Below are positions 44,541-55,215 of a stretch of 64,000 nucleotides of DNA, one piece after another. Source of the stretch: Pleurotus ostreatus/Saccharomyces cerevisiae fusant (lineage: Eukaryota; Opisthokonta). Within the stretch, counting starts at the first letter, position 1. Each line of letters begins with the position of its first letter. The notes below the pieces were generated by a model, which was not told the DNA's origin, did not search any database, and worked only from the letters and a program-made list of their open reading frames with translations. The stretch spans positions 1 through 64,000 of the forward strand of contig JAMQCK010000054.1 in the NCBI GenBank assembly GCA_024196135.1, read 5' to 3'. The translations under genes and the position numbers were made by a program.

Positions 44541-46686
44541 TCACCCACGCACCTCCCGCATCCTCAACACCGATGGCGGACGAGGAGCCGCCTTTCCTCT
44601 GCGTTGTGGGTGCGACGCCTCCGGTCCCGCGTATGAGACTGGGACCAAGTACGGCGGCGATGCGCCATTTGCGTACGGTGAGATGCCGTTCGCGTACGGA
44701 GGGGAGACGCCATTTGCGTGCAGCGGAGGGATACCATATGCATACGGCCCTGAGGGACGGGGCGGAGGGATTCCGGGCGCGTAGTCCATTGCAGGTTCCC
44801 CGTGGTCCATGGATGCCGGCCCCAAATCCATCAACTCATGCGGCGGACCCGCGGAGACGAAGCCCGCTGGCGCAAGCGGTGACGGTTCTGGGTACACGGC
44901 TGCAGAGTGCCCTACAGACGCTTGAGGCGAAGGTCTCAGTGGGGAGGTTCGTGGAGCGTGATATGGTGTCGACCCAGGAGGAGCGTACGGTGTTGACCCC
45001 GGCGGTGCGTACGGCGGCGGCGCCGCAGGTGCGTACGAAGACGATCCCGACGCCGCGTATGGCATTGCGCGCATAGGTGCATGATACGGCGTCGAACCCG
45101 GCGGTGCCACTGCGCGCCCGTACCCCGTCGCGTACCGCGCAATCGGAGACGATGACCGCGCGCGCAGCCTTGGTCGATGTACGGCGTACGGATTGAGGTG
45201 GTTGGCGCGCGAGCTCAGCCGGTTGACGCTTGAGTGTCTCGTCCCTTCAACCATCGGGCCAGGTGCGCCATGGTCCATACCTTCGGAAGTCGAGCTGCTC
45301 GTCGACGAGTCACCCGACGACGACGTGGACGACACGGACGCCGTATCCGATGCGGGCGGCGTATATCGGCCCGTCTTGAGCGACGCGTACGGGTCGACGT
45401 CAATCGGCGCGTAGGGCGCATACGCAGGAAACGCGGATGACGAGCGACGGGTGTAAGGCGCAGGTCGCGTAGCGTATCTCGACTCGTTATGATGAATCGC
45501 ATGCGAAGGCGGAAGATTAGCCATCCTCGACGGCGCGAGGTAGTGCAATGTGCGGTCGAAGGTGCGATTCGTATGGCGCAGAGTATGCTCGCGGGGCGCG
45601 GGCGAGGCGTATGACACCTGCGATGTGGACGACTGGTGGGGCGGCGCAGGAGGTGGCGACCCAAACACAATTGGCGGTGATGGAGTACCGAAAGCCCCTG
45701 GCGGCGGCTCAGGAGCTGGATACGCCACGATGGGTGCCGCGTCGAGCGCTGGTGGTGGCGCAAGCGTACCCGACGGTCCCAGAGTGACAGGAGGGGCAGG
45801 AGTGATGGTCTCGGGACCGTAAGCTGGCACTGAGGGTTGTTCTGCAGCCCTCTGCTGCGGCGGCGACGGCGTCGCGGGTTCGAAGTCAACGATGTCGAGG
45901 CTGATTGGGGTGGGAAGTTCACGGTCGTCGGGTGGCGGGTGCGCGTGATTTGTGGGTGAGGGTGCGTAAACAGGTGCAGGAACAAGGGCCGAGTCGCGCC
46001 TGGTGCGCGTCGAAGTTCTTCGCGATACATCCCGCCCACCCCGCATGGACGGGTGTTGCTCCACGTCCACCGACGCCCTACGCTCTGTGATCGGCGACGC
46101 CCTTCGACTGAACGATGGCACCAGCGTTCGAGAATTTGGCGACGACGCCAGCGTCCGCCTTGTCTGCGACCTCCCGCGCTCCCTTGCGCGACGCGCGGAC
46201 TCGGTCTCGACATGAAAGGCGTGCGAATCTACGCCTTCGTTCCGAGCTACATGCACGCAGTCAGCACGCAAAACTTACGCTCAGTGAGAGAGCGGACTGA
46301 CCACAGGCTATATGACCAGCGAGTGGGGGTTCATACACTGCCGGCATCATAGACGACGACCGCCTCGAAGGAGCCGTCGGACGCGCGGGGCGCGACGCGG
46401 CGGCGGTGGAGCGGGAGCGCGCTAGTCCCGAGGGTGGTAGGAGACTTCCGCCTCGTATTCGGGCGTGCGTATGCTGTCTCGTTCGGGTGTCATCGAGAGT
46501 CGTCGAGCTTGGGGTGTCCGCCGTGCTACTGTCGTCCGTCGTGCTCGAGTCATTGTCGCGAGGTGCAGGATCGGTGTTGTGAGGGCCACCAACCGCGCGC
46601 GCCGTCTCCTCCGCCCAGCGCGCGATGCGCGCCTGGTTGGCGACAAATTTGCGGTAGCCGTCGTAGGAGAAGGAGTATTCGGACAT
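44541..46686 (-). CDS. Pro/Tyr/Ser-rich disordered protein
   Basis: Exons 46686-46302 and 46246-44541 give 696 residues. The start is MSEYSFSYDGYRKFVANQAR, a folded-looking N-terminal helix. The 55-bp intron uses a GTCAGT donor. A GTAAGT inside it would break the frame, so I prefer the former. The rest is low complexity: RRSSS patches, PPP runs, SSSTS clusters, and tandem APPGSTPY (four loose copies) and ANGxSPPY repeats near the C-terminus. No catalytic domain. A scaffold, RNA-binding or cell-wall regulatory role would be speculation. Confidence 0.7.
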
Positions 46687-47022
46687 GTGATTAGGACAGC
46701 GGGATGGCAAACGGGTGGAGTGGCGCGCTCGGACAGAAGTTGGGTCGGGATGTGTAGAACGGGGGGATCCTCCTTGCAAACGCGTGTCGTGGAGCCCGAG
46801 GGGGTAAGTACGAGGTCAAGATGCCGGATATGAAAGGGATGTAGAGGATCTGAAGCACGTCAGTGCTAGATATAGAGATAGATCGTAAAGACGCACCTAG
46901 GGCTTTCAAGGATACGAATCTGCTTCGCGCTCTCCGTAGTGTAATCGCACTCCCTCTTCTTCAAGACAAGCAATCGTCCCCCGCAGTGACAGTCTCGCCC
47001 ACCCCGCGCGTCCCCCACGCCC

Positions 47023-47099
47023 TATATAGCTCCGCACACGCGCCCGAGCACGCCCCCTCGCACTCACGTCACCGCGTCATGGCGACCGTGTATGGGAAG
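47023..47099 (+). promoter_or_regulatory. TATA box with possible first exon
   Basis: TATATA at 47023-47028 lies 51 bases before an ATG at 47079 that opens MATVYGK, followed by a GTACGA donor at 47100. A plausible downstream frame exists (about 47175-47408), but I cannot show that it belongs to the same gene. Low confidence. Confidence 0.25.
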
Positions 47100-47853
47100 G
47101 TACGAGGCCCCGGTTGGCGCTACAGTGAGATAGGTACGCGGCCTTGCTGACGCTACGACGGCCTCGAGCAGGGCCTGGCTGACGGGTTTGCTGGTATCGT
47201 GGACTGGGACGTGATGGGGCGGTCATTCATGTATGGGGAGATAGCGCCGCGAGGGAGGGTTCGTGGGTCATGCCCGCGCATGAAGGGCGTCCCCGTGGGT
47301 GATAGTCCCGCGCCCCGCGCCCCGCTGACGACGGGGGCTCATCTCCACCAGAGGATACGTCCTTGCTTTGTCGGCTTTAGGGTTTTGATGTGCGCGGTCG
47401 GGGCGTGAACGGATAGGAGAGTACGCGGGAATGGTTCTAGCACCCTTGGGCGTCGGATCGGATCGTATTGTGGCAGTATGGTGGGAGGGGAACGAGGTGG
47501 AAGGATCTACGCCCAGACGGCGGACGTAGCTCACGATGAAGAAGCTTCGGCATGCACGTCAGCAGGACAGCACAGGGGGAGATCACGTACACGCACACGC
47601 ACCTTCTGCTTGCTCGTTCCACGACGAGCGCACGCGCAGATGAAGGGCATGGCTGGCTGTGCGAAGGCGTTGGGGAACGCGCCTCCCGATCACTGTCAAT
47701 GTCGACGCCACGCGTCTTCGTCTGTCGCAACCACTCCCACTTGCCCGCTTGACTCCCCGCATATCCTTCTTTCTATCGTATCCATCTATCCACGGTACAA
47801 GTGCTGTCCGGTGTGCTGCATGGCCCAAAAAACACATGCGAATACGAGCTGAT

Positions 47854-47937
47854 TGCCCCACAGCCGACTTGAACGACTGACCTTCGCATCGTTGAAGAGG
47901 GTACGAGTGCGACGCTCTACCACTGAGCTAGCAGGGC
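47854..47937 (-). tRNA. tRNA-Thr(CGT) with a 12-nt intron
   Basis: Same 72-base exon sequence as the copy at 37352-37423. Intron CCCTCTTCAACG (47901-47890) lies between positions 37 and 38 of the anticodon loop. Anticodon CGT. Confidence 0.95.
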
Positions 47938-48283
47938 ATGCAACGGAAGGTTTTGCGCCAGCCCATTCCAGCAACAAAGCAGTCTTCGCTTGACATCGTC
48001 AACCTACTGACAGACATCGCTCAAAAGCGGGACCGGCGAAGAGATCGGATCGGAGGCATGTCGCGGACTAAATTGAACATGCATCAGCGCATGAACGAGA
48101 CCGCGGACAGTCTCGCGTCATATGTGGCGTCCAGGCTAGCACATGCCTCCATCCCTCACCATTCCCGCAGATGTGCGGTGCACACTGCGTATGAGATTTT
48201 CCTTCTCATCAAGTCAACGGCCGATACTTCAAACACCTCGCCTAGTGCTAATCACCCGAGCTTGAATATCTTCCTTTGTTGAC

Positions 48284-49116
48284 GTGGTGCACGCCGTCTG
48301 GCAGATCCCCGAGCTGCACGAGCACATCTTCGACAGAATCAAACTTGATCTCCTCGACCGCGCCAAAACATTCATTGCCCTCTCACGTACCACATCCCTG
48401 TCGCGATCTCCGCGAGCCCATGCTCCATCAATTATCGTCCGTACTCCAATCGTACGACAGGATTTTGTAGCCGTTGCCAATCTCGAAGGATAGTCAACCT
48501 GAGATATATCGACAATGTGAGCTCCCTCGTTCTTCTCTCTTCGCACATCCTGACGCACATTCAGTGGCTGCACGAGGACCTATGGTATCAGAGGGGCTCA
48601 GGCTCTGAACTGACGTGACTATCCGAGTCCTCTGCCGACGTCCCCTCTATCTTCTACTACGGCAACCTCGTCCGCACTCGGTTCACCCATCCACTCTATA
48701 CCAACCCATGCATACCTGCGACCTGCTTGCGGCAGAACATTAGTGCGCGTGGAGGCGAACCCCTCTTTCCAAACCTGGTGCGCCTCAATTATGCCTCGAA
48801 TATCTCAGAGTTCGACGAGTTCATCCCAGTGATCCTCGGCCCCTCTGTCCGGGAGATCTACCTTTCGCTCTGGTCCGGAGATTCGGGAAGCAGGAAAAGG
48901 GCCAAGGAGCTCACCACCAAGACTGACGGCCCTCTGTGCTCACTTGACCGGCAAGCAGACGAGAACGCGAACCTGCGTCGCGATCTCGCCAACTGGGCGC
49001 ATCTTCTTGTCAACTGGGCGCATTCTCGCCAACTGGGCGCCAATACTCACGATGCTTCACCTGACGTTCTCTCCGCATACGACTCTGCTTGCACTCGCGA
49101 CTGGCTCATCCGCTGA
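48284..49116 (+). pseudogene. Decayed F-box/LRR gene
   Basis: HAVWQIPELHEHIFDRI at 48290 onward is a clear F-box start, but the expected initiator is GTG, not ATG. The F-box breaks after FIALSRT by a frame change. Further on, EPLFPNLVRLNYASNISEFD and LGPSVREIYLSLWSG (about 48750-48880) match the LRR body of the intact genes. A tandem CAACTGGGCGCAT triplication (about 48988-49045) and a stop end the homology. Unlikely to make a working protein. Confidence 0.75.
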
Positions 49117-50184
49117 TATCCATTGAGACACCGCCCACCCCCGCCGAGCTCGCTGCCCACCCTCGACGAGCTCGCTGCCCACCCCCTTCGTGACGCCGCT
49201 CACCCTCGTCGAGACGTCACCTACCCCCGCCAAGCTCGCCACCGCCGACATTCCTATCTGCGGCTCAAACGTCTCGCCGGTGGACCAGTAGTCGGCGGAG
49301 GACCAGTACCCGGGCGAGCACGCGCCAACCATCAACGTACCTCGGCGCGAACATCCTCTCGCTCTCCTCTGCTCCCCGATGCCTCCTCTCCGCCCCATCC
49401 CTCCGTCGGTCGTCCATGTGCATGGAGTCGCCGGTCACGCCACCTCTATGTGAGCAGGTCGGCCGTCTCCGGGCGCAGTCCGTCCATCTCTGTGCGCAGT
49501 TCGGACAGCACTGCTCCAGCGCGTTCTAGACACTGAGACCTCCGCCTGGTGCAGGAGAGCGTGCGCTTCGCGGACATCGCACCGCTGCTGCTATAGTATA
49601 ATGCGCCAACCTGACGAAGGTGTCGACGGCGTGTATTTGTGCTCGAGCGAGGGTAATCTCGCGCGAGCGAGCGCGATCTGTCGCGCGTAGCCGCTGCAGA
49701 CCTCGCTGTCCATCAACGACCACGGGAGGTCAGAGGTATCTTGCGCCCTAGTGACCAGAAACACTACTCCACCTATCTGCATGTACTCGACCCAAATGAC
49801 TTGCACGCACTCGGCGGCGACTTCTCCTTCATCTGCTCTCGCACCTTCGCCCACCCGCCTGCCCTTCGCAATGATTCCGCTTGCCCGCGTCTATAGTCTT
49901 GTTGACTCGAGCGCGCGCAAATCGCTGGAGTTTAGTGCATGCAAATCGCTGAACTTTGTCAATGGCGCATGCAAGTTGCTGAAGACTTCATGCTTCTGTG
50001 GCTCTGTGCATACACTCGTATTGACCCACAGCCCTTCATATTGCTCCTCGACCAGTTTCTTCATATTGCTCCTCGACCAGTTTCTGCATATGTGCTTCTG
50101 CATGACCCTCCCTCTTGATGCCCATCTCATGGCCCCAATAAAAACTCCTGCGCCTGTATAGACATGCACACCAGCAGCGCCATC
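49117..50184. repeat. Repeat-rich gene-free stretch
   Basis: Contains GAGCTCGCTGCCCACCC repeats (49145-49235) and three loose units of GCAAATCGCTGAA (about 49915-49985). CTTCATATTGCTCCTCGACC occurs twice in a 25-bp unit (about 50033-50083). The remaining open frames are Arg/Pro-rich. No gene seen. Confidence 0.6.
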
Positions 50185-50292
50185 GCCCTGCTAGCTCAGT
50201 GGTAGAGCGTCGCACTTGTACGAGCGCGCTTCGGGTCCTCACACGCGCCTCGCCCGATGCGAAGGTCAGTCGTTCAATCCGGCTGTGGGGCA
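50185..50292 (+). tRNA. tRNA-Thr(TGT) with a 36-nt intron
   Basis: Acceptor GCCCTGC/GTGGGGC, the same D arm as the other tRNA-Thr copies. Anticodon loop CTTGTA + A after removal of 50221-50256, giving anticodon TGT (threonine ACA). T loop TTCAATC differs from TTCAAGT in the CGT copies. The intron is GC-rich and unrelated in sequence to the other tRNA-Thr introns. Confidence 0.93.
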
Positions 50293-50436
50293 TGGGCGAG
50301 TCCACCGTTCCCTTTTTTGGCTTGGGACAGTGGGCGTTCCGTGTCATGGAAGGAGGCCGCTTTTTTGGCATGGAAAGAGGGCGGTTTTTCGGCTTGGGAA
50401 GAGGATTTGGGAGGACGACGCGTTTTAGAGGAAGGC

Positions 50437-50538
50437 GCGCTCCGAAGGGAGATGCGCTCCGAGGGAAGACGTGCTCCGAGGGAAGGCGCGCTTGGAAGGC
50501 AGACGCGCTTGGAAGGGAGATGCGCTTGGAAGGAAGGA
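50437..50538. repeat. 17-bp tandem repeat, six units
   Basis: Units begin GCGCTCCGA or GCGCTTGGA and end AGGGAGAT or AGGCAGAC, with exact 17-base spacing. The array stops abruptly at a different 20-bp array. Confidence 0.85.
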
Positions 50539-50559
50539 GCCACAGAGGGTCCTCTAATT

Positions 50560-50739
50560 CGTCTCTAATTCCTCCGACTCGTCTCTAACTCCTCCGATCC
50601 GTCTCTAACTCCTTCCACTCCTCTCCAACTCCTTCGCTGCGAAGCAAGACAGCGCAAAGCGGGGGACCAATTCGCGGTAGTCAAAAGCGTTCAATTCGCG
50701 GTGGTCAAAATCGTTCAATTCGCGGTGGTCAGAAGCGGT
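50560..50739. repeat. Two further arrays: 20-bp x4 and 24-bp x3
   Basis: At 50560-50639 the unit CGTCTCTAACTCCTCCGACT repeats four times. At 50668-50739 the unit CAATTCGCGGTGGTCAAAAT plus four bases repeats three times. The two are separated by less than 30 bases and share no sequence. Confidence 0.85.
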
Positions 50740-51034
50740 CATTCGCATATATCTAGGTACGATTCGGATACGAAGATCCCAGTCCAAGTATGATACGCAA
50801 ACCCCAGTCCAAGTACGGTACAAAATGTACAATACACCAACTACCCACCGCACGTCGACCAACCGCCCCCCTCCCCATCCCCCTCTTCCCCCTTCCCCGC
50901 CTCCCACCTCCTCACCTTCCCCTTCCCCCTTCTCTCCTACCCCCCTCTCCTCGCCGCCCCTCCCCCCATCCCCCCTCTCCTCGCCCCCTTCCATCAAGGT
51001 GCGCTCACCTCGCGCACCTTCCGCATCGCCAAGG

Positions 51035-51520
51035 AGGGAAAGGCGAGCGTCAGCGAGTCCGAGAAAGGCTCGGGAGGGAAGGGCGAGCGTCAGCGAGTCC
51101 GGGAAACGACGAAGAGCGCCAGCGAGTCCGAGAAACACTCGGGACAGCGAGTCCGGGAAAGACTCGGGAAAGGAAAGGGAAAGACTCGGGACAGGGATTC
51201 TAGTCAGGGATTCTAGTCAAGGAGTGTGAGGGAAGGTATTTCAGTCGGGGCGGCTACGGAAAGAGGATGAAAGAGGGAAAGGCGAGCATCAGCGAGTCCG
51301 AGAAACGACGAAGAGCGTCAGCGAGTCCGAGAAACAGTCGGGAAAGGTTCGAGTCCGAGAAGGACTGGGGACAGGGATTCTAGTCAGGGAGGGAAGGGGT
51401 GCGAAAAAAGAAGAAAAACGACGAAGGGAGGGAAGGGAGGGAAGGGCGAGCGGTAGGAGGGGCCGGTGACGAAGACGAAGAGCGCCAGCGAGTCCGGCAA
51501 AGACTCGGGATAGGGAAGGG
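51035..51520. repeat. Interspersed GCGTCAGCGAGTCCGAGAAA family
   Basis: At least eight copies of a GCGAGTCCGAGAAA core with GACTCGGGA tails, in several tandem blocks, mixed with GGGATTCTAGTCA duplications and GGGAAGGGAGG runs (51400-51600). Strong purine bias on the plus strand. Confidence 0.8.
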
Positions 51521-51633
51521 GTGCGAGGGAGGGAAGGGAGGGAAGGGAGGGAAGGGAGGAAGGGAAGGGAGGGAGGGAAGGGAGGGCAGGAGGGAAGGGG
51601 CACGGTGATGACGGGGGAGAGCGAAAAGACAAG

Positions 51634-51790
51634 AAAACCGCGCGCAGAATGGAAAACCGCGCGCAGCCTGGAAAACCACGCGCAGCCTGGAAAACTGCCC
51701 GCAGAATGGACCCGTCGTCCTCTCTTGTCGTCCGGCGCCCGGCGTCCCTCTCTTGACGTCCGGCAACCGGCGTCCCTCTCTTGTCGCTAC
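51634..51790. repeat. 19-bp x4 and ~29-bp x3 arrays
   Basis: At 51634-51709 the unit AAAACCGCGCGCAGCCTGG repeats four times with exact 19-base spacing. It is followed by three loose copies of CGTCCCTCTCTTGACGTCCG (to about 51785). Confidence 0.8.
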
Positions 51791-52059
51791 CCAACTCTCC
51801 TACCCCCTCCACCCTCCATCAGCTCAGCGCCCCTTCTCTCCTCCCATCCCACCTACGTTCCATCTGCACACGCCTGCAATCCACCCGGCGCGCTCCCCTC
51901 CTACCCCTTCTCCCACCCTCTTCCCCCCCTCCCTCCTCCTTCCTCCCGTCGCCCCCTTCTCCCACCCGTCACCCTCATTTTCGCTCGCTCAGCCCCGCTC
52001 CCTCACATGCATCCCCTCTACATCCCCCTCCCTTCCTCCTTCCCCCCTCCCGCCCACGT

Positions 52060-52810
52060 CGAGGTGCTCCCCCTCCCGCCCACGTCGAGGTGCTCCCCCT
52101 CCCGACCGCCTCCCCCTTCACCTGCATCCTCGCGCCCCCCCATCGCGACCGCTGCTACGAGTCGCGTTCGGCTGCTCGTCGCGACCGCTACTACTCGACG
52201 CGTCGCGTTCTGCTGCGAGTCGCGTTCGGCTGCTTCGATTCGCGTTCGGCTGCTCTGCTACTCGTCGCGTTCTGCTCTGCTACTCGTCGCGTTGCGTTGC
52301 GAGGCGTGTTCTGCTCCTCGCCGCGTCCGGCTACTCGTCGAGTCGCGGTCGGCTGCGGCGAGTCGTGGGAAGGGAGGGGGAGGCGAGGAATGCGGAGGCG
52401 AAGGAGATGGAGGCGAAGGAGGTGGAGGAGAAGGAGACGAAGGAGATGTGGAGGTGTGTAGATGGTGGGCGAAGGAGATGGGGGAGACGGAGACGGGGAG
52501 GGAGGTGTGTGCGGGGGGGAGCGATTCTGAGACGGGGTTGGGAGGGAGTGATGCAGCGCGAAGAGAGGGCGTGATTTGGAGAAGGGGATGGGAGGGGGGC
52601 GCGACGTGTACAGAAGGGATAGCGGCAGGTGTATGCGAAGGGATAGCGACAGGCGTGTACGAAGGGATAGTGGCAGGTGTGTGCGAAGGTCGTGGGTAGA
52701 CATGGACGGCAAAGGCTCTTGGAAGGGAATGGGCGAGGGAAGAGGACATGGGATGGACGAGGGAAGAGGACATGGGCGAGGGAAGAGGACATGGGGTGGT
52801 GGTGTAGGTG
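52060..52810. repeat. Block of at least five different short arrays
   Basis: A 27-bp duplication CCCACGTCGAGGTGCTCCCC (52060-52110). About ten loose copies of TCGCGTTCGGCTGCTACTCG (52140-52370). GAAGGAGATGGAGGC units (52380-52455). Three copies of GAAGGGATAGCGGCAGGTGT (52612-52690). Three copies of GGCGAGGGAAGAGGACATGG (52725-52795). The 392-codon open frame crossing this block is a product of the repeats. Confidence 0.8.
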
Positions 52811-53600
52811 AGTTGAGGTCAAGGTACGCGTGGGGTGGTCTGCGTATATGCGGTTCGGGCGGATGGGGACGGAGGTGAAGGAGAGGAAGAGGAGGCGAAG
52901 GAGAGGATGAGGAGGTGGAGGGGAGGTGTAGGTGTGTACATTGGGAGGAAGAGGATGTGCATCGGTATGAGGGGGCGGCGCATTGGGGACGAGGATGGCA
53001 GCGGGTGAGGTGAGGATGTGGAGGCAGACCTAGTAAGGACGGCTATGAGCGCGACGGACGCGATAAGACACAACGAAGCACGCACACGCACGCACGCATC
53101 TCCTCCGGACGCACGGGGGAGGCATGGGACGCGGGTAGGGAGCGCTCAATCGCAGGTAGAGCTACGTCGATCGCAGGTAGGCTGTCTTCGATCACTTGCA
53201 GGCGGCGTCGATCGCAGCCACTGTTCTTGTCCTCAATGACGCGCATGACGTCGCCAGCCGCAGACGCCCGTCCTCGCTCGCACGCCCCCCATCCTCGCCC
53301 ACAGCCACGACAGCAAGAGGCAAGCAGAGACCCGTCGATCGGTCCGGGGTCGCGAGCGCGTCGATGCACGCGTCACGGTGATCGCGTCGCGCGTCAGACG
53401 AACATGACGGCCCGCGTCACTCCCGCCCCTTGCTTCCGTACCACCATCGGCGCATGCACCTCGATCGTCCCAGCCTTCCTCTCACAAACCTCTTTCCCGC
53501 CCCTACCCCGTCATGCATACACCCATTCTACTGTACCTCCTGCTTCCATCCTCCAATCGCTCTACCTCGTCGGAACTTGTGCTCTGAACTCCTCCTCACT

Positions 53601-53699
53601 GCCCTGCTAGCTCAGTGGTAGAGCGTCGCACTCGTATCTTCGCATCTCCTGTGGAAGTATACCATGCGAAGGTCAGTCGTTCAAGTCGGCTGTGGGGCA
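53601..53699 (+). tRNA. tRNA-Thr(CGT) with a 27-nt intron
   Basis: Exons identical to the copies at 37.4 and 47.9 kb. Intron 53637-53663 sits between positions 37 and 38. Anticodon CGT. The preceding 60 bases are unrelated to those before the other copies. Confidence 0.94.
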
Positions 53700-53892
53700 C
53701 ATATCCCAATACCAGACCTAGTTTTTGGATTTACGCAAGCGCTTCTTTTTCATTCCATCCTCCTCAGACGCCCCTCCCTCTCATTCTATCCCTTCTTCTT
53801 CGATCGGAGCCTTCTTTTTACATTCGAATGCCCTTTGAACTTGCAGGAAAGCCGCACTCCTCTGCCGGACCGTTTGAGAGCGACGGCGCTGC

Positions 53893-54075
53893 CTTCGTAT
53901 CGTTCTGGGAGCGAATACACACCTTCTTATTGTTCTGGGTGTGAAGGCCGCCCTTCGTCTCGTTCTGGGAGCCACGGCGCTGCCTTCGTCTCGTTCTGGG
54001 AGCGAATACACGCCTTCGTCTCGTTCAGGGAGCGAATACACGCCTTGATCTCGTTCTGGGAGCGAATGTCGCCCT
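53893..54075. repeat. 30-bp tandem repeat, six units
   Basis: CTTCGTCTCGTTCTGGGAGC followed by GAATACACGC or close variants, spaced by 30-31 bases. Confidence 0.85.
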
Positions 54076-54289
54076 CGCCTGCGTTTGGGTGCGGGCTGCC
54101 TCCTTTGGGATGAGGGTGGGGAGGGGAGGAGAGAGAGGGCTCGGGCAGCAGGGAGGGGGCGCGGTGGACGGCGCTCGGGCAGGGAAGAGAGGGCAGGGGA
54201 GAGAGGGCTCGGGCAGGGAAGAGAGGGCGCGGTGGACGAGACGGAGGAGGATAGTAGAAATGTGCGAGCGCTGGGGCGGAGGGGCGCGA

Positions 54290-54448
54290 CCTCTCCCGCA
54301 TCATCCCCCGCGCACCCCTCCCGCATCATCGCCCGCGCACCCCTGCCGCATCATCGCCCGCGCACCCCTCCCGCATCATCGCCCGCGCACCCCTCCCGCA
54401 TCATCGCCCGCGCACCCCTCCCGCATCATCGCCCGCGCATCCTCACCC
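54290..54448. repeat. 25-bp tandem repeat, six units
   Basis: CCCTCCCGCATCATCGCCCG plus CGCAC, repeated with exact 25-base spacing and only two or three substitutions in the whole array, so probably young. Confidence 0.9.
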
Positions 54449-54482
54449 TGACCGCTCTCCCTCTGCTGTCCGCCCTCTGTTG

Positions 54483-54600
54483 TCCTCCCACTCCGTTATC
54501 CTCCCACTCCGTTATCCTCCCACCCATCATCCTCCCACTCCGTTATCCTCCCTCTCCGTTATCCTCCCTCTCCGTTATCCTCCCTCTCCGTTATCCTATA
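54483..54600. repeat. 16-bp tandem repeat, about eight units
   Basis: CTCCGTTATCCTCCCA/T at 16-base spacing. One unit is altered (CCCATCATCCTCCCA). Confidence 0.9.
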
Positions 54601-54679
54601 TCCTTCCCGGCCTCCCTCCAACCTTGATCCTATCTCCCCCCCTTCACCCCCCTCCCCCCTTTGCCCCCATCCTCCCCCC

Positions 54680-54848
54680 TTCCTGCGTTCGCCCTCCTTC
54701 CTCCCTTCGCCCCCCTTCCTGCGTTCGCCGTCTTTCCTGCGTTCGCCCTCCTTCCTGCGTTCGCCCTCCTTCCTGCGTTCGCCCTCTTTCCTGCGTTCGC
54801 CGTCTTTCCTGCGTTCGCCGTCTTTCCTGCGTTCGCCCTCTTTCCTGA
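54680..54848. repeat. 18-bp tandem repeat, nine to ten units
   Basis: GCGTTCGCCGTCTTTCCT or GCGTTCGCCCTCTTTCCT. In one plus frame it would encode hexapeptides FPAFAV/FPAFAL, but there is no start or splice support for a gene. Confidence 0.9.
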
Positions 54849-54905
54849 TGCCTACCCGAAAGCGGGATGATGCCCACCCGAGAGTGAACTACGCTAGAGC
54901 AGACA

Positions 54906-55030
54906 AGGAGCGACGCGACGTGGTCAGCGACGCGGCACGGTCAGCGACACGACGTGGTCAGCGACGCGACGTGGTCAGCGATGCGACATGGTCATCGACG
55001 CGGCCTGGTCAGCGACGCGACATGGTCGTA
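54906..55030. repeat. 17-bp tandem repeat, seven units
   Basis: GTCAGCGACGCGACGTG with exact 17-base spacing. Confidence 0.9.
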
Positions 55031-55079
55031 CGCTGCCTATCTCGATCGACTCTCCCCCAGGTTCGCTTCTTTCAAGAGC

Positions 55080-55200
55080 CGGCGAGTATCGCGCTCGTAC
55101 CACCGAGTACCACCCTCGTACCACCGAGTACCACCCTCGTACCACCGGGTGTCGCCCTCGCATCGACAGGGACCGCGCTCGCGTCGACAGGGACTGCCAG
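55080..55200. repeat. 21-bp tandem repeats next to the F-box gene stop
   Basis: Three units of GAGTACCACCCTCGTACCACC followed by two units of GACAGGGACCGCGCTCGCGT. The array ends within 20 bases of the F-box gene's stop codon, after which in-frame coding repeats begin. Confidence 0.85.
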
Positions 55201-55215
55201 TGCGCCCACATCGAC

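Noticed and set aside
51521..52699. 392-codon open frame and several overlapping 130-270-codon frames
   Set aside because: They run through tandem arrays and give low-complexity peptides on both strands. No start context, splice signals or family resemblance.
53781..54627. Overlapping open frames of 120-182 codons on both strands
   Set aside because: Produced by 30-bp, 25-bp and 16-bp repeats whose units create stop-free frames.
50437..55030. CRISPR-like appearance of regular short repeats
   Set aside because: Repeats are contiguous without unique spacers, differ from array to array, and the DNA is eukaryotic.
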